Shown in pieces: positions 37,584 to 49,262 of a stretch of 64,000 nucleotides of DNA (its first letter is position 1; the number at the start of each line of letters is the position of its first letter). Position numbers and translations under genes: made by a program. The notes beneath the pieces were generated by a model. The model ran no database searches. It saw only the letters and a list, made by a program, of their open reading frames with translations, and was not told the DNA's origin. The stretch comes from Streptomyces spiramyceticus (GTDB taxonomy: Bacteria > Actinomycetota > Actinomycetes > Streptomycetales > Streptomycetaceae), in the NCBI RefSeq assembly GCF_028807635.1, contig NZ_JARBAX010000002.1, positions 248,001-312,000 on the forward strand, written 5' to 3'.

Positions 37584-40500
37584 CCGGGACGATCTCCGGG
37601 CCGAACTGCTCAGGCGGCGACTCGCCGGAAAGCGCCGCGGCCACAAGCGAAGGGACCCGGCCCGCGCCGACCGGAACGGCCCGCTGCGCCTCTCCCACGG
37701 CCAGCAGCAGATGTGGTTCCTGAACCGGCTGGAACCCGACAGCCCCGAATATCTGGTCCCGTTGGCCCTGCGGCTGCGGGGCCCTCTCGACGTCCCGGCC
37801 CTTGCCCGGGCCTGGGACCGCTTCCTGGCGCGGCACGAGATCCTGCGCACCCGGTACGTATGGGAGGGCACGGAGCCTGTCCAGGTCATCGACCCCGTGC
37901 GCCCGGTGGAACTCCCTGTCGAAGACCTCTCACGGCTCGCCGACACGGAACGGGAGGCAGCGGTACGGGAGCGTATCGCGCGGGCCTCCAAGCGCCCCGT
38001 GGACCTGGAGCGGGAATGGCCGGTCCGCGGACATCTGCTCCGCTGCGCGGCCGACGAACACGTACTGATCGTGGTCGTGCACCACATCGCCTGCGACGCC
38101 TGGTCGGCGCACCTCTTCGCGGAAGACATCAGCGCGTTGTACGCGGCAGGCCCGGCGGATGGCCCGGAGCCGCTCACTTTCCAGTACGCGGACTACGCGG
38201 CATGGGAGGGCGAGCAGCTCGCGGGCGAGGGCGGACAGCGCCGTCTCGAGTACTGGCGGCAGCAACTGGCGGGTCTCACCCAGCTCGCCCTGCCGACGGA
38301 CCGGCCCCGACCCGCCGTACGCGACCACCGGGGCGACTCGGTGGTCCGCGACCTGCCGGCCGAACTCGCCGACGCCGTACGCGACCTGGCCAAGCGGCAC
38401 GAAACGACACCCTTCACCGTGCTGCTCACCGCCTTTCAGGCACTTCTGGCCCGGTACACCAGCGCCGACGACATCGCCGTCGGCACCCTGCTGTCGACAC
38501 GGAACCGCCCGGAATGGCAGCGCCTCTTCGGCTACGGCATCAACAGCCTCGTCCTGCGCGGTCGCCTCGACGGCGACCCGGCCTTCGACGAGTTGCTTTC
38601 CGCCACCCGCGTCACCGTGCTCGACGCCTTCGAGCACCAGGATGTTCCGTTCCCCCAGTTGGTCACGGAACTCGAACCCGAGCGCGACAGGTCGCGCACC
38701 CCGCTCTTCCAAGTGCTGTTCACCCTGCGCGAGGACACGGTCGACGACTACCGACTGCCGGGCGTCTCCATGACGGGCATCCCGCCTGCCGAGCCCCCGG
38801 CACGGTTCGACCTCTCCCTGGTGATGAACGAGGGGCGGGACGGGGCGTTGTCCGCGCGGCTGGAGTTCGCGACGGCGCTGTTCGACCGTGCGACGGCCGA
38901 GCGGATGGTGAGCCATTTCGTACGTCTCCTCGGTGCCGCCGTCACCCGGCCGGAGACCCGGCTGTCCCGGCTCGAGATCCTCGGCGAGGAGGAACGGACG
39001 GCGCTGCTGAAGGCCGCCGGACCGCGGGGCGGGAGTTCCGCCAGGCGCCGGGTGCATGAGCTGTTCGAGGAGCAGGTGGGGCGTACGCCGGATGCCGGGG
39101 CGGTGACGTTCGGTGGGGAGACGTTGTCGTACGGGGAGTTGAATGCCCGGGCGAACCGTGTTGCCCATCTGTTGCGTGCCAGGGGTGTGGGCCCGGAGGA
39201 CTTGGTCGGTCTGTGCTTGGAGCGGGGCATCGAGCTGTTGCCTGCGTTGCTCGGTGTGCTGAAGGCCGGTGCGGCCTATCTGCCGCTGGATCCGGCGAAT
39301 CCGGCGGACCGTCTGGCGTACATCGTGCAGGATGCCGGGGCTCGGGTGGTGCTGTCCACGTCGGCGGTGGCGGGTGTTCTGGAGGGCCGGTACGAGGGTG
39401 AGCTGGTCCTTCTGGACCGGGATGCGGAGCTGATCGCTGCTCAGCCGGACAGTGATCCGGCGGTGGAGGGCAGCCCGCAGAACCTGATCTACACGATCTA
39501 CACCTCCGGCTCGACGGGGAAGCCCAAGGGCGTTGCCCTCACCCACGCCAATGTGGTGCGGCTGCTCAGCACCGCGCAGGAGCACTACGCCTTCGACGAG
39601 ACCGATGTGTGGTCGCTGTTCCACTCGTACGCCTTCGATGTGTCGGTCTTCGAGATGTGGGGTGCGCTGCTGCACGGCGGACGTCTGGTCGTGGTGCCGT
39701 TCACGGTCACCCGCTCGCCGGAGGAGTTCCTGGACCTGCTGGTGGAGGAGGAGGTGACGGTCCTCAGCCAGACGCCGTCCGCCTTCCGCGGTCTGGTCGC
39801 GGCAGCGGGGGAGCATCAACTCGGTTTACGAGCAGTGGTGTTCGCGGGCGAGAAGCTGGAGGCCTCCGAGCTGAAGCCGTGGACCGACCGGCTCGGCCTG
39901 GCCAGGACGGCCCTGGTCAACATGTACGGCATCACCGAGACCACCGTCCACACCACCTACCACCGGCTGAATGAGCAGGACCTGCTGGTCGGAGCAGGCA
40001 ATGCCATAGGCCGCCCACTGGGCGACCTGACCGTCCATCTGCTGGATGGTCATGGTGGTTTGGTGCCGATCGGGGTGCCGGGGGAGATTCATGTCGGTGG
40101 CCCGGGTGTGGCGCGTGGCTATCTGAACCGTCCGGAGCTGACCGCCGAGCGTTTCGTGCCGAACCCCTTCGGTCCTGCGGGCTCGCGGCTGTACAAGAGC
40201 GGTGACCTGGCGCGGCGGCTCCCGGACGGGAGTCTGGAGTTCCTCGGACGGATCGACGACCAGGTCAAGATCCGCGGCTTCCGCATCGAGCTGGGTGAGA
40301 TCGAAAGCGTGCTGGCCGGGCATCCGGCGGTGCGGGACGCGGTCGTCGTCGTACGTGACGAACGGCTGGTGGCGTACGTCGTACCGGTGGATCACGCTCC
40401 GAGGCCGGTCGAGCTGCGGGCACATCTGGCAGCCTCGCTGCCCGAGTACATGGTCCCCTCGGCCTTCGTCGCGCTCGACCGGCTCCCGCTGACCACCAAT

Positions 40501-43500
40501 GGCAAGCTCGACAAGCGCGCCCTGCCAGCCCCTGGTCAGGACGCTCTGGGCAGCGACCGGGCGTACATCGCCCCGCGCACCGCCGTCGAGGAGCGCATCG
40601 CCGAGGTCTGGCAGGAGGTGCTCGGCCTGGACCGGGTGAGCGTCGAGGACGGCTTCTTCGACCTCGGCGGCGACTCCATACGGGCGGTGGCCCTTGTCGG
40701 CGCCCTGCGGGCGGCCGGGTTCGACGTTGCCGTACGGGACATCTTCGACCACCGCACGATCACCGGGCTGGCCGGACTCGTGGCAGGGCGGGAGCGCGCC
40801 GTCGTACAGGCGGCGGTGGAGCCGTTCGAGCTGCTGGCCGACGGGGACCGTGAGCGGCTGCCGGCCGAGCTGGCTGACGCGTACCCGATGTCGCAGACGC
40901 AGATCGGCATGGTCGTCGACATGCTCGCGCACGACCGGCACAGCAACTACCAGAACGTTGCCTCCACCCGGATGCGCGACGAGGTCTCGTTCGGCCTCGA
41001 CGCGCTGCGGACAGCCGCGGCAGTGGTCGTCGAACGGCACGACGTACTCCGTACATCCTTCGACCTCAAGTCCTGTTCCGTGCCGATGCAGTTGGTGCAT
41101 CCGACGGCGGAGATCCCGGTGGTGGTGCGTGATCTGCGCGGACTTGATGCCGAAGAGGTGGAGCGGAGTCTCGGTGCCTTCCACGCCGAGGAGAAGGCCC
41201 GCCTCTTCGACCTCGCCGAACCCCCGCTGTTCCGGCTGACGGCACACCTGGTGGACGGCGGCTGGTGGCTGTCGGTGACCGAGTTCCACGGCATCGTGGA
41301 AGGGTGGAGCTACCACTCCCTGGTCCAGGAACTGCTCGCCTGTTACCGACGGTTGCGCGAAGGCCGGGAACCGGCTCCCTACACGCCGCCCGGTGTCAGG
41401 TTCGCCGACTCCATCGCCGGGGAACTGCGCGCGCTGGCCTCCGACGAGGACCGCGCCTACTGGACGCGGACGATCGCAGGCCCTCAGAGGTTCACACTCC
41501 CCGAGGGCTGGGGGGAGCCGGACCGGCCGGCCGAGCACTTCTGGGTGTCCGTGCCCTTCGACGACCTGGAGGACGGGCTGCGCGCCCTGGCCGCGAAGGC
41601 CGGTGCCTCGCTCAAGAGCGTGCTGGTCGCGGCGCACGGCAAGGTGCTGAGCACGCTCACCGACCAGCGGGAGTTCACCAGCGGCGTCGTTGTGCACACC
41701 AGGCCCGAGGCGGTGGAGGCCGACCGCATCTACGGCATGCACCTCAACACCGTTCCGCTCGCCTTTGGCCGGACGGCCGGCACCTGGCGCCAACTCGTCG
41801 CGCAGGCCTTCGCCCGGGAGGCCGAGCTCTGGCCGCACCGGCGGTTCCCCATGCCGGAGATGCAGCGCGTGGCGGGCGGCCGACGACTGGTGGACGTGCT
41901 GATCAACCATGTGGACTTCGACCGCCTGGAGAGCGACGCGGTCGACTTGGACAGCGTGATGGCACCCGGGACGACGGAATTCGACCTTGCCGTCACCACG
42001 ATCTCCCGGCGCATCGGCCTGAAGACCAACACTCACGCCCTGAGCCGGCCCAACGCGGCCCGGGTGGCGGCGCTGTACAGGTCGGTGCTTGAGGCGATGG
42101 CGGCGGATCCCGAAGGGTCGGCGTGGGAGTCGCATTTGCCGGAGCAGGAACGTCGGCGTCAGTTGGTGGAGTGGAACGACACGGCGTTCGAGGCGGAGCC
42201 GGCGTCGGTGCTGGAGTTGTTCGAGGCGCAGGTGGCGAAGGCTCCGGAGGAGGTGGCGGTACGCAGCGGGGACGTGACGGTCTCGTACGGGGAGTTGGAT
42301 GCCGAGGCGAATCGGATTGCGCACTGTCTGCGGGCGCGGGGGGTGGTTGCGGAGTCGCGGGTGGCGGTGAAGCTGGACCGTGGTCCGGAGTTGATCGCGT
42401 CGCTGCTTGGTGTGTGGAAGGCGGGGGCTGCGTATGTGCCGGTCGACCCGTCGTATCCGGCCGAGCGGGTGGCGGCGATCGTCAAGACCTCTGGTGCGAA
42501 GGTGCTGCTCGACGAGGACCGTCCGTCCGTGGAGGATTTTCCTGCTACGGCGCCGTCACGGGTCGATGATCTGGACCGGCTGGCGTATGTGATCTTCACG
42601 TCCGGCTCCACCGGTACGCCGAAGGGTGTCGAGGTTCATCATCGGGGCCTGGTCAACCATGTGGCCTGGGCCGCACGGGAGTTGGCGTCGCAGGGGACGG
42701 GCGGCGCACCGCTGTTCTCGTCCGCCGCCTTCGATCTGGTCGTGCCCAATCTATGGGCGCCGCTGGTGGCCGGGCAGGCGGTGCACACGGTTTCGCAGCG
42801 TGTGGACATGGCGGATCTGGGCAGCCACCTGGCCGCCGGGGGTCCGTACAGCTTCATCAAGCTCACCCCTGGCCACCTGGATGTGCTCTCGTACCAGCTC
42901 ACGCCCCCCGATGCCGCCGCACTCGCCCCGGTCCTCGTCGTCGCGGGCGAGGCGTTCTCGCGGGCGACGCTGGAGCGGTGGCGTGCTCTTGCTCCGCAGA
43001 CGCGGCTGGTCAATGAGTACGGTCCGACCGAGGCGTCCGTCGGCACCTGCGTCTTCGAGGTGCCGGCCGATACCGCTGCGGAGGTTCTGCCGATCGGCAG
43101 GCCGTTGCCGAATATGACGATGTACGTGCTGGACGGGTGGCTGCAGCCGGTTCCGGTCGGGGTCGCGGGTGAGTTGTATGTCGGTGGTACGGGTGTGGCG
43201 CGTGGTTATGCGAACCGCCCTGATCTGACGGCCGAGCGGTTCTTGCCCGACCCGTACGCCGCCGAGCCGGGTGCCCGTTTCTATCGGACCGGTGATCTGG
43301 TGCGGCAGCGCGAGGACGGGAATGTGGAGTTCCTGGGCCGGACCGACGACCAGGTCAAGGTCCGTGGCTTCCGTATCGAACTGGGCGAGGTCCAAGCCGT
43401 ACTGGCCGAACTCCCCGCCGTACGCGAGGCCTTCGTCACGGCCCGTCAGCCGCAGAGCGGCGACAAGCAGCTCGCCGCCTACTACGTGTCCAGCGAACCC

Positions 43501-46500
43501 GTGCACGACCTCGCCGAGCACTGCGCGCTGAGGCTGCCCGACTACATGATCCCCGCCACCTTCACCGCCCTGAAGGCCATGCCCCTCAACGCCAACGGCA
43601 AAATCGACCGCCACGCCCTCCCCACCCCCACCGAAACCGCCCAGGACACCTACATCGCCCCCCGTACCGACACCGAGGAGCAGATCGCCACAGCCTGGCG
43701 CAAGGTCCTGGAGCGCGAACGCGTCGGGGCCGAGGACAGCTTCTTCGATCTCGGCGGCGACTCGATCCGTGCCGTCGCCCTCGTCGGCGCCCTGCGCGCG
43801 GCCGGGTTCGATCTGGACGTACGGGACGTCTTCGACTGCCGTACGGTCGCTGCTCTCGCCGTTCTCGTCGCGGATCGCGCACCCGCGGCCGTAAAGGCCC
43901 CGGTGACGCCGTTCGAGCTGCTTGCAGACGAGGACCGTGAGCGGCTGCCGGCCGGTCTCGTCGACGCGTATCCGATGTCGCAGACCCAGACCGGCATGGT
44001 GGTCGAGATGCTGGCCGACGAGAGGCTGCACCGATACCACAGCGTGACGTCGTTCCGTATTCGAGACGCGCTGCCCTTCGAGCCCGCCGCCCTGCTCGCT
44101 GCCGCCCGCACGGTCGTGGAGCGGCATGAGGTGCTCCGTACCTCCTTCGACCTCAACTCCTTCTCCGTTCCTGTGCAGCTGGTACATCCCACCGCCGAGA
44201 TTCCGGTGTCCGTGCACGACGCCACGTCCCTGGACATTCACCAGACCCTCCGTGACTTCCAGGCCGACGAGCGTTCGCGCCCGTTCGCGCTCTCGTCTCC
44301 GCCGCTGCTCCGCCTCGCCGCTCACCTGGAGGGCGAGGGGGCATGGTGGCTGTCGATGGTCCGCTGCCACGCGATCACCGAGGGCTGGAGCCACTACAAC
44401 CTCCTGATGGAGCTGCTGAACTGCTACCGGCGGTTCCGCGACGGTGGGCGTGCCGAGGCCATGGAACCGGCCGACAAGCCCGAGGTCCGGTACGCCGACT
44501 TCATCGCGGCCGAGCAGCGCGCCCTGGCCTCCGACGAGGACCGGGCCTACTGGGCCAGGACCGTCGAGGAACACCCCACGTTCTCGCTGCCGGCCGGCTG
44601 GGGAGAACCTGACGGGCCTGCGGGAGAGAGCCGGGTCAGGCTCCGCATCCCGATTCACGACCTGGAGCCCGGACTGCGTACCCTCGCGAGCCGGGCCAGG
44701 GTCTCGCTCAAGAGTGTGCTGCTCGGCGCTCACCTCAAGGTGCTGAGCGGTCTCACCGGCGAGCGTTCCTTCACCACCGGACTCGTCTGCGACGCCCGGC
44801 CGGAGGCGGTGGGCGCGGACCGAGTCCACGGCATGTATCTCAACACCGTGCCGTTCGTCCACGACCGCAGCCGGGCGGCGGGCAGTTGGCTGGGCCTGGT
44901 GCGGTCGGTCTTCGGCCGTGAGGTGGAGCTCTGGCCGCACCGCCGCTTCCCGATGCCGGAGATGCAGCGCATGGCGGGCGGCCGCCGCCTTGTCGGCGTG
45001 TCGTTCAACTACCTCGACTTCCACCAGGTCGACCAGGAGCTGGTGGACGTGGCGCCGACGCTCGCCGAGGGCGGCACCGAGTTCGACCTCGCCGTGACGA
45101 CACTCGCCGGACACCTCGCCCTCAGCAGCCGCACCGGCGTCCTGAGCCCCGCCGCCGCGGAGCGGATCGGGGCGATGTACCGACAGGTACTCGAAGCCAT
45201 GGCGGCCGACCCCGACGGGGATGCGGGCGAGGAGGTCTTCCTCTCCGCCGACGAGCGGTCACTGCTCGCAGGGCTCGGCCGCCCGGCGTACCGGACCGGC
45301 CCGCAGTCCACCCTGCCCGCCCTCTGGGAGGAGCAGGCCGCCCGGACCCCGCACGCGATCGCCGTCGTCCACGGCGCGACCACCGTCTCGTACGCACAGC
45401 TGGAGGCCCGCGCCAACCGCATCGCACACCACCTGCGTGCCCGGGGCGTGACCGCCGGGACTTCCGTGGGCGTGCTCCTGGACCGGGAGCCGGACCTGGT
45501 GGCGTGCCTGCTCGGAGTGTGGAAGGCGGGCGGGGCGTACGTCCCGCTGGACCCCGCGTCCCCGCGCGAGCGGCTGGAGTTCATGCTCGCGGACGCGGGC
45601 GCGCGGATCCTGCTGACCCGGCGCGAGAACGCGCCCCAGGGCTTCGACCACCCCGGGACCCTGTTCCTGGAGGACGCGCCCTTCGGTACCTACCCGGCCA
45701 CGCCGCCTGCCCGGGAGACCGATCCGGAGCACCTCGCGTACGTTGTCCACACCTCCGGCTCCACCGGCCGCCCCAAGGGCGTCCAGATCACCCACCGGGG
45801 GTTCGCGCACCGGGTCGCCTGGACGGTCCGCGAACATGGCCTCGGCCCCGCCGACCGCATCCTCCACAAGACGTCGATCGGCTTCGACGCCGCCGGCTGG
45901 GAGCTGTTCGCCCCGCTGGTCTGCGGCGGTGCGGTGGTGCTGGCGCCGGCCGGGGTGGAACGGGACCCGGCCGCGTTGCTGCGTTCCGTCGCCGACCACC
46001 GGGTGACGGTGCTGCAGGTGGTGCCGTCCGTGCTGCGCCTCCTGGTGGAGACGGAGGGCTGGGCCGCATGCACGGCGCTGCGGCTGCTGTGCTCGGCGGG
46101 CGAGCAGCTCGACGGTGAACTCGCCGGGCACTTCCAGGCGTTGTGTCCGGCCGTGGAGCTTTGGAACACCTACGGCCCCACCGAATGCACCATCGACGCC
46201 ACCGCGTACCGGGTCCCGTCCGGCCTCGCCGCAGGACCGGTGCCGATCGGCCGTCCCCTCCCGCACGCCGGGGCCCGGATCCTGGACGCCGACATGCGCA
46301 GAGTGCCGGTCGGGGTGACCGGTGAACTCCACATCGGTGGCGCCGGGCTGGCGCGTGGCTACGCGGGCCGGCCGGACCTGACCGCGAACCGTTTCGTACC
46401 CGATCCATACGGTCCGCCGGGCGCCCGCCTCTACCGGACCGGCGACCTGGCGCGGGTGCTGCCGGACGGCACGATCGAGTACGCCGGACGGACGGACGAC

Positions 46501-48189
46501 GAGGTCAAGATCAACGGTGTGCGGGTCGCCCCGGCGGAGACCAGAGCCGCGCTGCTCGCCGTGCCCGGCGTACGGGACGCGGTCGTCGTCCCGTGGCGGG
46601 ACCGCCGGGGCGAACAGCGTCTGGTGGCCTACGTGGTGGCCGACGGCACCGAGCCGGCCGGGCTGCGCCGCCGGCTCTCCGCCACCGTGCCCGCGGCCCT
46701 CGTCCCCGGCGCTTTCGTCGCACTCGACCGCATCCCGCTCACAGTGAACGGCAAGCCCGACCGGGCCGCCCTCCCGGCGCCCGAACGGGCCGAGGACCGC
46801 ACCTGCCTGGCCCCGCGCACCCCCGTCGAGCGGGCGATCGCCGAGATCTGGTCCCAGGTGCTCGGCCTGGAGCGGGTGAGCACGCACGACAACTTCTTCG
46901 ACTACGGCGGGGACTCCCTGCTGGTCATCAGGGTGATCGGCGCGGCACGCCGCCGCGGTCTGCCGCTGACCCTGCGGATGCTGTACGAGTACGACACCCT
47001 GGCCGACCTGGCCGAGGCCGTCGACTCGCTGACGGAAGGACAGGGCATGACGACCGACGTACATCCGACCGCGGAGCCGGCCCGGGCCGTCCCCGTACCG
47101 CGGATCTCCCGGAGTGAACTCCAGGAGGTCATGGCGGCCCACCACGTCCCCGGCGTGAGCATCGCGCTGCTGCGCGGCGGCGAAGTGGTGTCTGTGGAGG
47201 GGTACGGAGTGACGGCCGCCGACCGCCCCGAACCGGTCACCCCCCGCACAGCCTTCCAGGTGGCCTCGGTGAGCAAGCACGTCACGATGCTGGCCGTGCT
47301 CCAGCTGGTCGGCGACGGTGTGCTCAACCTCGACGCGGACATCAACCGGTACCTCACCACATGGCAAGTCCCGGACGGCGCCCGGATCACCCTGCGCGAG
47401 CTGGTCAGCCATCAGGCGGGCCTCAGCCATGTCGCCCCGACCAACTACCTGCCCACCGAACTCATGCCGGAGATCCCCGACATCCTCGGCGGTCGCCCGC
47501 CCGCCACCAACGCGCCGGTGTGCGCCGAGCACCCTGCGGGCACCGTCTTCAAGAAGAGCAACATCAACTTCTCGGTCCTGGAGCAGCTGCTCATCGACGT
47601 CACCGGAGAGCCCTTCGAGGCGATGATGCGGCGCCTCGTCCTCGACCCGCTGTCCATGGCCGACAGCACCTTCGACCAGAACCGCCCCGCCGTCGCACCC
47701 GTCCCGGTGGCTGTTGGCCACGACCCCGACGGTACGCCGATACCCGGTCGTTGGCGCGTCCGCAACGAGGTCGCGGCCGGCGGCCTGTGGGCGAGCGCCG
47801 AGGATCTGGCCAAGGTGGCGCTGGAGATCCGCCGCGCGTACCTCGGCGAACCCGGCACCCTGCTGAGCCGCCCGCTGGCGCAGCAGATGCTGACGATATG
47901 GCACCCCGGCAGCTTCTACGGCCTCGGCACCGTCGTCGACACCACCGGAGGCGATCTGGAGTACGGCCACGGCGGCCGTACTGTCGGCTACCGCGTCGGC
48001 ACCTTCACCCGCGTCGACAGCGGCGAGGGCCTCATCGTGCTGACCAACTCCGAGAACGGCAAACAGGTCAACACCTTCGTCGCGGACGCCGTCCGACGGG
48101 CGGACGGCGGCCTCGGCACGGGGGAGATGATCGCCACCTGGGCGCACGCCGACGATGAGCCGGTGGAACGGGCGGCATCCGGTGAATGA
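37561..48189 (+). CDS. NRPS-3, three C-A-T modules plus C-terminal PBP/beta-lactamase-like domain
   Basis: 3542 residues. C1 40-480 (HHIACDAW near 174), A1 500-990, T1 1007-1074; C2 1084-1534 (HGIVEGWS), A2 1552-2022, T2 2039-2104; C3 2114-2570 (HAITEGWS), A3 2587-3077, T3 3089-3160; PBP-like domain 3184-3530. Pockets read by eye: A1 DVFSVAMVHK (same as NRPS-2 A5), A2 DLPKVAEVGK (same as NRPS-1 A2 and NRPS-2 A2), A3 DAWQCATIDK (Gln-like, close to NRPS-1 A1). The terminal domain has S3236-x-x-K3239 and GHGG, but K3332-S-N replaces YSN. The N-terminus ([16 protein letters not shown]) parallels that of NRPS-2, so both may dock to the same upstream partner. Leu codon TTA at 39826-39828 may make translation depend on the bldA tRNA. 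The A1 and A2 coding regions contain blocks nearly identical to NRPS-1 and NRPS-2. Confidence 0.95.
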   Translation: MGTSAHGDRDDLRAELLRRRLAGKRRGHKRRDPARADRNGPLRLSHGQQQMWFLNRLEPDSPEYLVPLALRLRGPLDVPALARAWDRFLARHEILRTRYVWEGTEPVQVIDPVRPVELPVEDLSRLADTEREAAVRERIARASKRPVDLEREWPVRGHLLRCAADEHVLIVVVHHIACDAWSAHLFAEDISALYAAGPADGPEPLTFQYADYAAWEGEQLAGEGGQRRLEYWRQQLAGLTQLALPTDRPRPAVRDHRGDSVVRDLPAELADAVRDLAKRHETTPFTVLLTAFQALLARYTSADDIAVGTLLSTRNRPEWQRLFGYGINSLVLRGRLDGDPAFDELLSATRVTVLDAFEHQDVPFPQLVTELEPERDRSRTPLFQVLFTLREDTVDDYRLPGVSMTGIPPAEPPARFDLSLVMNEGRDGALSARLEFATALFDRATAERMVSHFVRLLGAAVTRPETRLSRLEILGEEERTALLKAAGPRGGSSARRRVHELFEEQVGRTPDAGAVTFGGETLSYGELNARANRVAHLLRARGVGPEDLVGLCLERGIELLPALLGVLKAGAAYLPLDPANPADRLAYIVQDAGARVVLSTSAVAGVLEGRYEGELVLLDRDAELIAAQPDSDPAVEGSPQNLIYTIYTSGSTGKPKGVALTHANVVRLLSTAQEHYAFDETDVWSLFHSYAFDVSVFEMWGALLHGGRLVVVPFTVTRSPEEFLDLLVEEEVTVLSQTPSAFRGLVAAAGEHQLGLRAVVFAGEKLEASELKPWTDRLGLARTALVNMYGITETTVHTTYHRLNEQDLLVGAGNAIGRPLGDLTVHLLDGHGGLVPIGVPGEIHVGGPGVARGYLNRPELTAERFVPNPFGPAGSRLYKSGDLARRLPDGSLEFLGRIDDQVKIRGFRIELGEIESVLAGHPAVRDAVVVVRDERLVAYVVPVDHAPRPVELRAHLAASLPEYMVPSAFVALDRLPLTTNGKLDKRALPAPGQDALGSDRAYIAPRTAVEERIAEVWQEVLGLDRVSVEDGFFDLGGDSIRAVALVGALRAAGFDVAVRDIFDHRTITGLAGLVAGRERAVVQAAVEPFELLADGDRERLPAELADAYPMSQTQIGMVVDMLAHDRHSNYQNVASTRMRDEVSFGLDALRTAAAVVVERHDVLRTSFDLKSCSVPMQLVHPTAEIPVVVRDLRGLDAEEVERSLGAFHAEEKARLFDLAEPPLFRLTAHLVDGGWWLSVTEFHGIVEGWSYHSLVQELLACYRRLREGREPAPYTPPGVRFADSIAGELRALASDEDRAYWTRTIAGPQRFTLPEGWGEPDRPAEHFWVSVPFDDLEDGLRALAAKAGASLKSVLVAAHGKVLSTLTDQREFTSGVVVHTRPEAVEADRIYGMHLNTVPLAFGRTAGTWRQLVAQAFAREAELWPHRRFPMPEMQRVAGGRRLVDVLINHVDFDRLESDAVDLDSVMAPGTTEFDLAVTTISRRIGLKTNTHALSRPNAARVAALYRSVLEAMAADPEGSAWESHLPEQERRRQLVEWNDTAFEAEPASVLELFEAQVAKAPEEVAVRSGDVTVSYGELDAEANRIAHCLRARGVVAESRVAVKLDRGPELIASLLGVWKAGAAYVPVDPSYPAERVAAIVKTSGAKVLLDEDRPSVEDFPATAPSRVDDLDRLAYVIFTSGSTGTPKGVEVHHRGLVNHVAWAARELASQGTGGAPLFSSAAFDLVVPNLWAPLVAGQAVHTVSQRVDMADLGSHLAAGGPYSFIKLTPGHLDVLSYQLTPPDAAALAPVLVVAGEAFSRATLERWRALAPQTRLVNEYGPTEASVGTCVFEVPADTAAEVLPIGRPLPNMTMYVLDGWLQPVPVGVAGELYVGGTGVARGYANRPDLTAERFLPDPYAAEPGARFYRTGDLVRQREDGNVEFLGRTDDQVKVRGFRIELGEVQAVLAELPAVREAFVTARQPQSGDKQLAAYYVSSEPVHDLAEHCALRLPDYMIPATFTALKAMPLNANGKIDRHALPTPTETAQDTYIAPRTDTEEQIATAWRKVLERERVGAEDSFFDLGGDSIRAVALVGALRAAGFDLDVRDVFDCRTVAALAVLVADRAPAAVKAPVTPFELLADEDRERLPAGLVDAYPMSQTQTGMVVEMLADERLHRYHSVTSFRIRDALPFEPAALLAAARTVVERHEVLRTSFDLNSFSVPVQLVHPTAEIPVSVHDATSLDIHQTLRDFQADERSRPFALSSPPLLRLAAHLEGEGAWWLSMVRCHAITEGWSHYNLLMELLNCYRRFRDGGRAEAMEPADKPEVRYADFIAAEQRALASDEDRAYWARTVEEHPTFSLPAGWGEPDGPAGESRVRLRIPIHDLEPGLRTLASRARVSLKSVLLGAHLKVLSGLTGERSFTTGLVCDARPEAVGADRVHGMYLNTVPFVHDRSRAAGSWLGLVRSVFGREVELWPHRRFPMPEMQRMAGGRRLVGVSFNYLDFHQVDQELVDVAPTLAEGGTEFDLAVTTLAGHLALSSRTGVLSPAAAERIGAMYRQVLEAMAADPDGDAGEEVFLSADERSLLAGLGRPAYRTGPQSTLPALWEEQAARTPHAIAVVHGATTVSYAQLEARANRIAHHLRARGVTAGTSVGVLLDREPDLVACLLGVWKAGGAYVPLDPASPRERLEFMLADAGARILLTRRENAPQGFDHPGTLFLEDAPFGTYPATPPARETDPEHLAYVVHTSGSTGRPKGVQITHRGFAHRVAWTVREHGLGPADRILHKTSIGFDAAGWELFAPLVCGGAVVLAPAGVERDPAALLRSVADHRVTVLQVVPSVLRLLVETEGWAACTALRLLCSAGEQLDGELAGHFQALCPAVELWNTYGPTECTIDATAYRVPSGLAAGPVPIGRPLPHAGARILDADMRRVPVGVTGELHIGGAGLARGYAGRPDLTANRFVPDPYGPPGARLYRTGDLARVLPDGTIEYAGRTDDEVKINGVRVAPAETRAALLAVPGVRDAVVVPWRDRRGEQRLVAYVVADGTEPAGLRRRLSATVPAALVPGAFVALDRIPLTVNGKPDRAALPAPERAEDRTCLAPRTPVERAIAEIWSQVLGLERVSTHDNFFDYGGDSLLVIRVIGAARRRGLPLTLRMLYEYDTLADLAEAVDSLTEGQGMTTDVHPTAEPARAVPVPRISRSELQEVMAAHHVPGVSIALLRGGEVVSVEGYGVTAADRPEPVTPRTAFQVASVSKHVTMLAVLQLVGDGVLNLDADINRYLTTWQVPDGARITLRELVSHQAGLSHVAPTNYLPTELMPEIPDILGGRPPATNAPVCAEHPAGTVFKKSNINFSVLEQLLIDVTGEPFEAMMRRLVLDPLSMADSTFDQNRPAVAPVPVAVGHDPDGTPIPGRWRVRNEVAAGGLWASAEDLAKVALEIRRAYLGEPGTLLSRPLAQQMLTIWHPGSFYGLGTVVDTTGGDLEYGHGGRTVGYRVGTFTRVDSGEGLIVLTNSENGKQVNTFVADAVRRADGGLGTGEMIATWAHADDEPVERAASGE
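39052..39546 (+). repeat. 495-bp block shared with NRPS-2 module 1 (11811-12305)
   Basis: This first part of NRPS-3 A1 aligns without gaps to 11811-12305, and I count five mismatches over 495 bp. A more diverged third version lies at about 24525-25018 in NRPS-2 module 5. The block has many codons such as TTG, GAT and GGT, unlike the GC-ending codons around it. Confidence 0.9.
39541..39808 (+). repeat. 268-bp block shared with NRPS-2 module 5 (25011-25278)
   Basis: The block coding the A4 pocket region of NRPS-3 A1 matches 25011-25278 with one mismatch. It adjoins the previous block, so the similarity partner changes from module 1 to module 5 at the start of the specificity core. Similarity to module 5 resumes at about 39834-39968, after a short dissimilar patch that holds the TTA codon. 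Confidence 0.9.
40009..40230 (+). repeat. 222-bp block shared with NRPS-2 module 1 (12783-13004)
   Basis: After the specificity core the partner switches back: this block matches 12783-13004 with two mismatches and no gaps. Beyond it, about 40280-40400, the closest match is again module 5 (about 25790-25890). Confidence 0.88.
42156..42626 (+). repeat. 471-bp block shared with NRPS-2 module 6 (27671-28141)
   Basis: The C-A linker and N-terminal part of NRPS-3 A2 align without gaps to 27671-28141 with about seven mismatches. A second block, 43092-43396, matches 28607-28911 at the same offset (14485), so the two A domains are collinear and only their centre differs. Confidence 0.88.
42946..43127 (+). 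repeat. 182-bp block shared with NRPS-1 A2 (9281-9462)
   Basis: The late core of NRPS-3 A2, including the NEYGPTEAS region, matches NRPS-1 at 9281-9462 with three mismatches, whereas its flanks match NRPS-2 module 6. This is the mark of a core exchange. Confidence 0.88.
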
Positions 48190-49198
48190 GGCGCTCGCAC
48201 AGGCCGTGGGAAGGCGCCCGGACGACGAGGCCACCGCCGTTCTTCTGCGGGTCGAAGGACCGGAGGGCGCCCGGTCGGCGGCGGCCGGGGTCGCCGATCT
48301 CACCACCGGCGAACCGGCCCGCCACGACCACAGGTTCCGCATCGGCGGAGTCACCAAGACCTTCGTCGCGGCGGTCGTGCTCGGACTGGTCGACGACGGC
48401 CTGATCGGCCCGGACGAACCGGTCGAGCGCCACCTGCCCGGGCTGCTCCGGGCGCCCGTGACCGTACGCCAGCTCCTGGACCACACCAGCGGGCTCGCCG
48501 ACGACAGCGACGTCCGTTACAACGACACAACCTGGTTCCTGCGTCACCGCTTCGACGTCTTCACCCCCGCACAGCTGATCGACCTTGCCGTGCGGGAGCC
48601 GCTCACCTTCGTCCCCGGCACCCGGCAGCAGATCACCCGTGCCAACTATGTGGTGGCCGGGATGCTCGTCGAGCAGCTCACCGGACGCCCGTACGCGCAG
48701 GAGATCGAGGAACGCATCCTGCGCCCCCTCGGGCTGACCGCGACCACGCTGCCGGGCGCCGACCCCACCATGCCCGCACCGCACATCCATGGGTACGAGA
48801 ACGGGGCCGACATCACGGAACACAGCCCGACGATCCACGGCGCCGCGGGCGAGATGATCTCGGCCGTCCCCGATCTGGACCGGTTCCTGACGGCCCTGTT
48901 CGGCGGTGAACTCCTCACTGCGGAGAGCCTCGCGCACATGTTCCGTGTCCCGGACGTCCCGTACATCAGGGGCGGCATGGCCTTCTGCGGCGCGGGACTC
49001 GACAGCATGGTCCTGCCCGGCGGCACCACGGTGTGGGGCATGGCGGGCGTCGTCCACGGATACCTCTGCGGCATCGGGGCCACCCGGGACCTGGGGCGCC
49101 GCGCCGTCTACATGATGAGTCCGCGCACCCGGGGGAACCTGCGGGTGCCGCCGGCGGTCCAGTCCCTGCTCACGGCGGCCCTCGAACCCGGCCACTGA
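48182..49198 (+). CDS. Stand-alone PBP/beta-lactamase-fold protein lacking catalytic motifs
   Basis: 338 residues of the serine beta-lactamase/class C PBP-like fold (LVDDGLIGPDEPVERHLPG, VTVRQLLDHTSGL, TFVPGTRQQITRANYVVAGM, LRPLGLTATTLPG). Every catalytic motif appears changed: the SxxK nucleophile motif reads G56-V-T-K59, the YSN motif is I151-T-R, and the HxG strand reads WGMAGVVHGY. It therefore looks like a non-hydrolytic relative, perhaps a partner or regulator of the two NRPS-fused PBP-like domains or a binding or immunity protein; this is inference. No signal peptide is seen, so it is probably cytoplasmic. The GTG at 48182 overlaps the NRPS-3 stop (GTGAATGA); an in-frame ATG at 48155 has no ribosome-binding site. 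Last gene of the operon. Confidence 0.85.
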   Translation: MNEALAQAVGRRPDDEATAVLLRVEGPEGARSAAAGVADLTTGEPARHDHRFRIGGVTKTFVAAVVLGLVDDGLIGPDEPVERHLPGLLRAPVTVRQLLDHTSGLADDSDVRYNDTTWFLRHRFDVFTPAQLIDLAVREPLTFVPGTRQQITRANYVVAGMLVEQLTGRPYAQEIEERILRPLGLTATTLPGADPTMPAPHIHGYENGADITEHSPTIHGAAGEMISAVPDLDRFLTALFGGELLTAESLAHMFRVPDVPYIRGGMAFCGAGLDSMVLPGGTTVWGMAGVVHGYLCGIGATRDLGRRAVYMMSPRTRGNLRVPPAVQSLLTAALEPGH

Positions 49199-49206
49199 CA
49201 CACGAG

Positions 49207-49240
49207 GCGGGCCCGGCACTGGGAAGAGTGCCGGGCCCGC
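49207..49240 (+). terminator. Operon terminator, perfect 14-bp hairpin
   Basis: GCGGGCCCGGCACT (49207-49220), loop GGGAAG, and AGTGCCGGGCCCGC (49227-49240) pair perfectly. It stands nine bases after the last stop codon and between convergent genes, so it can serve both strands. Confidence 0.9.
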
Positions 49241-49262
49241 TGACGGTCGCGACCGTCGTCTC

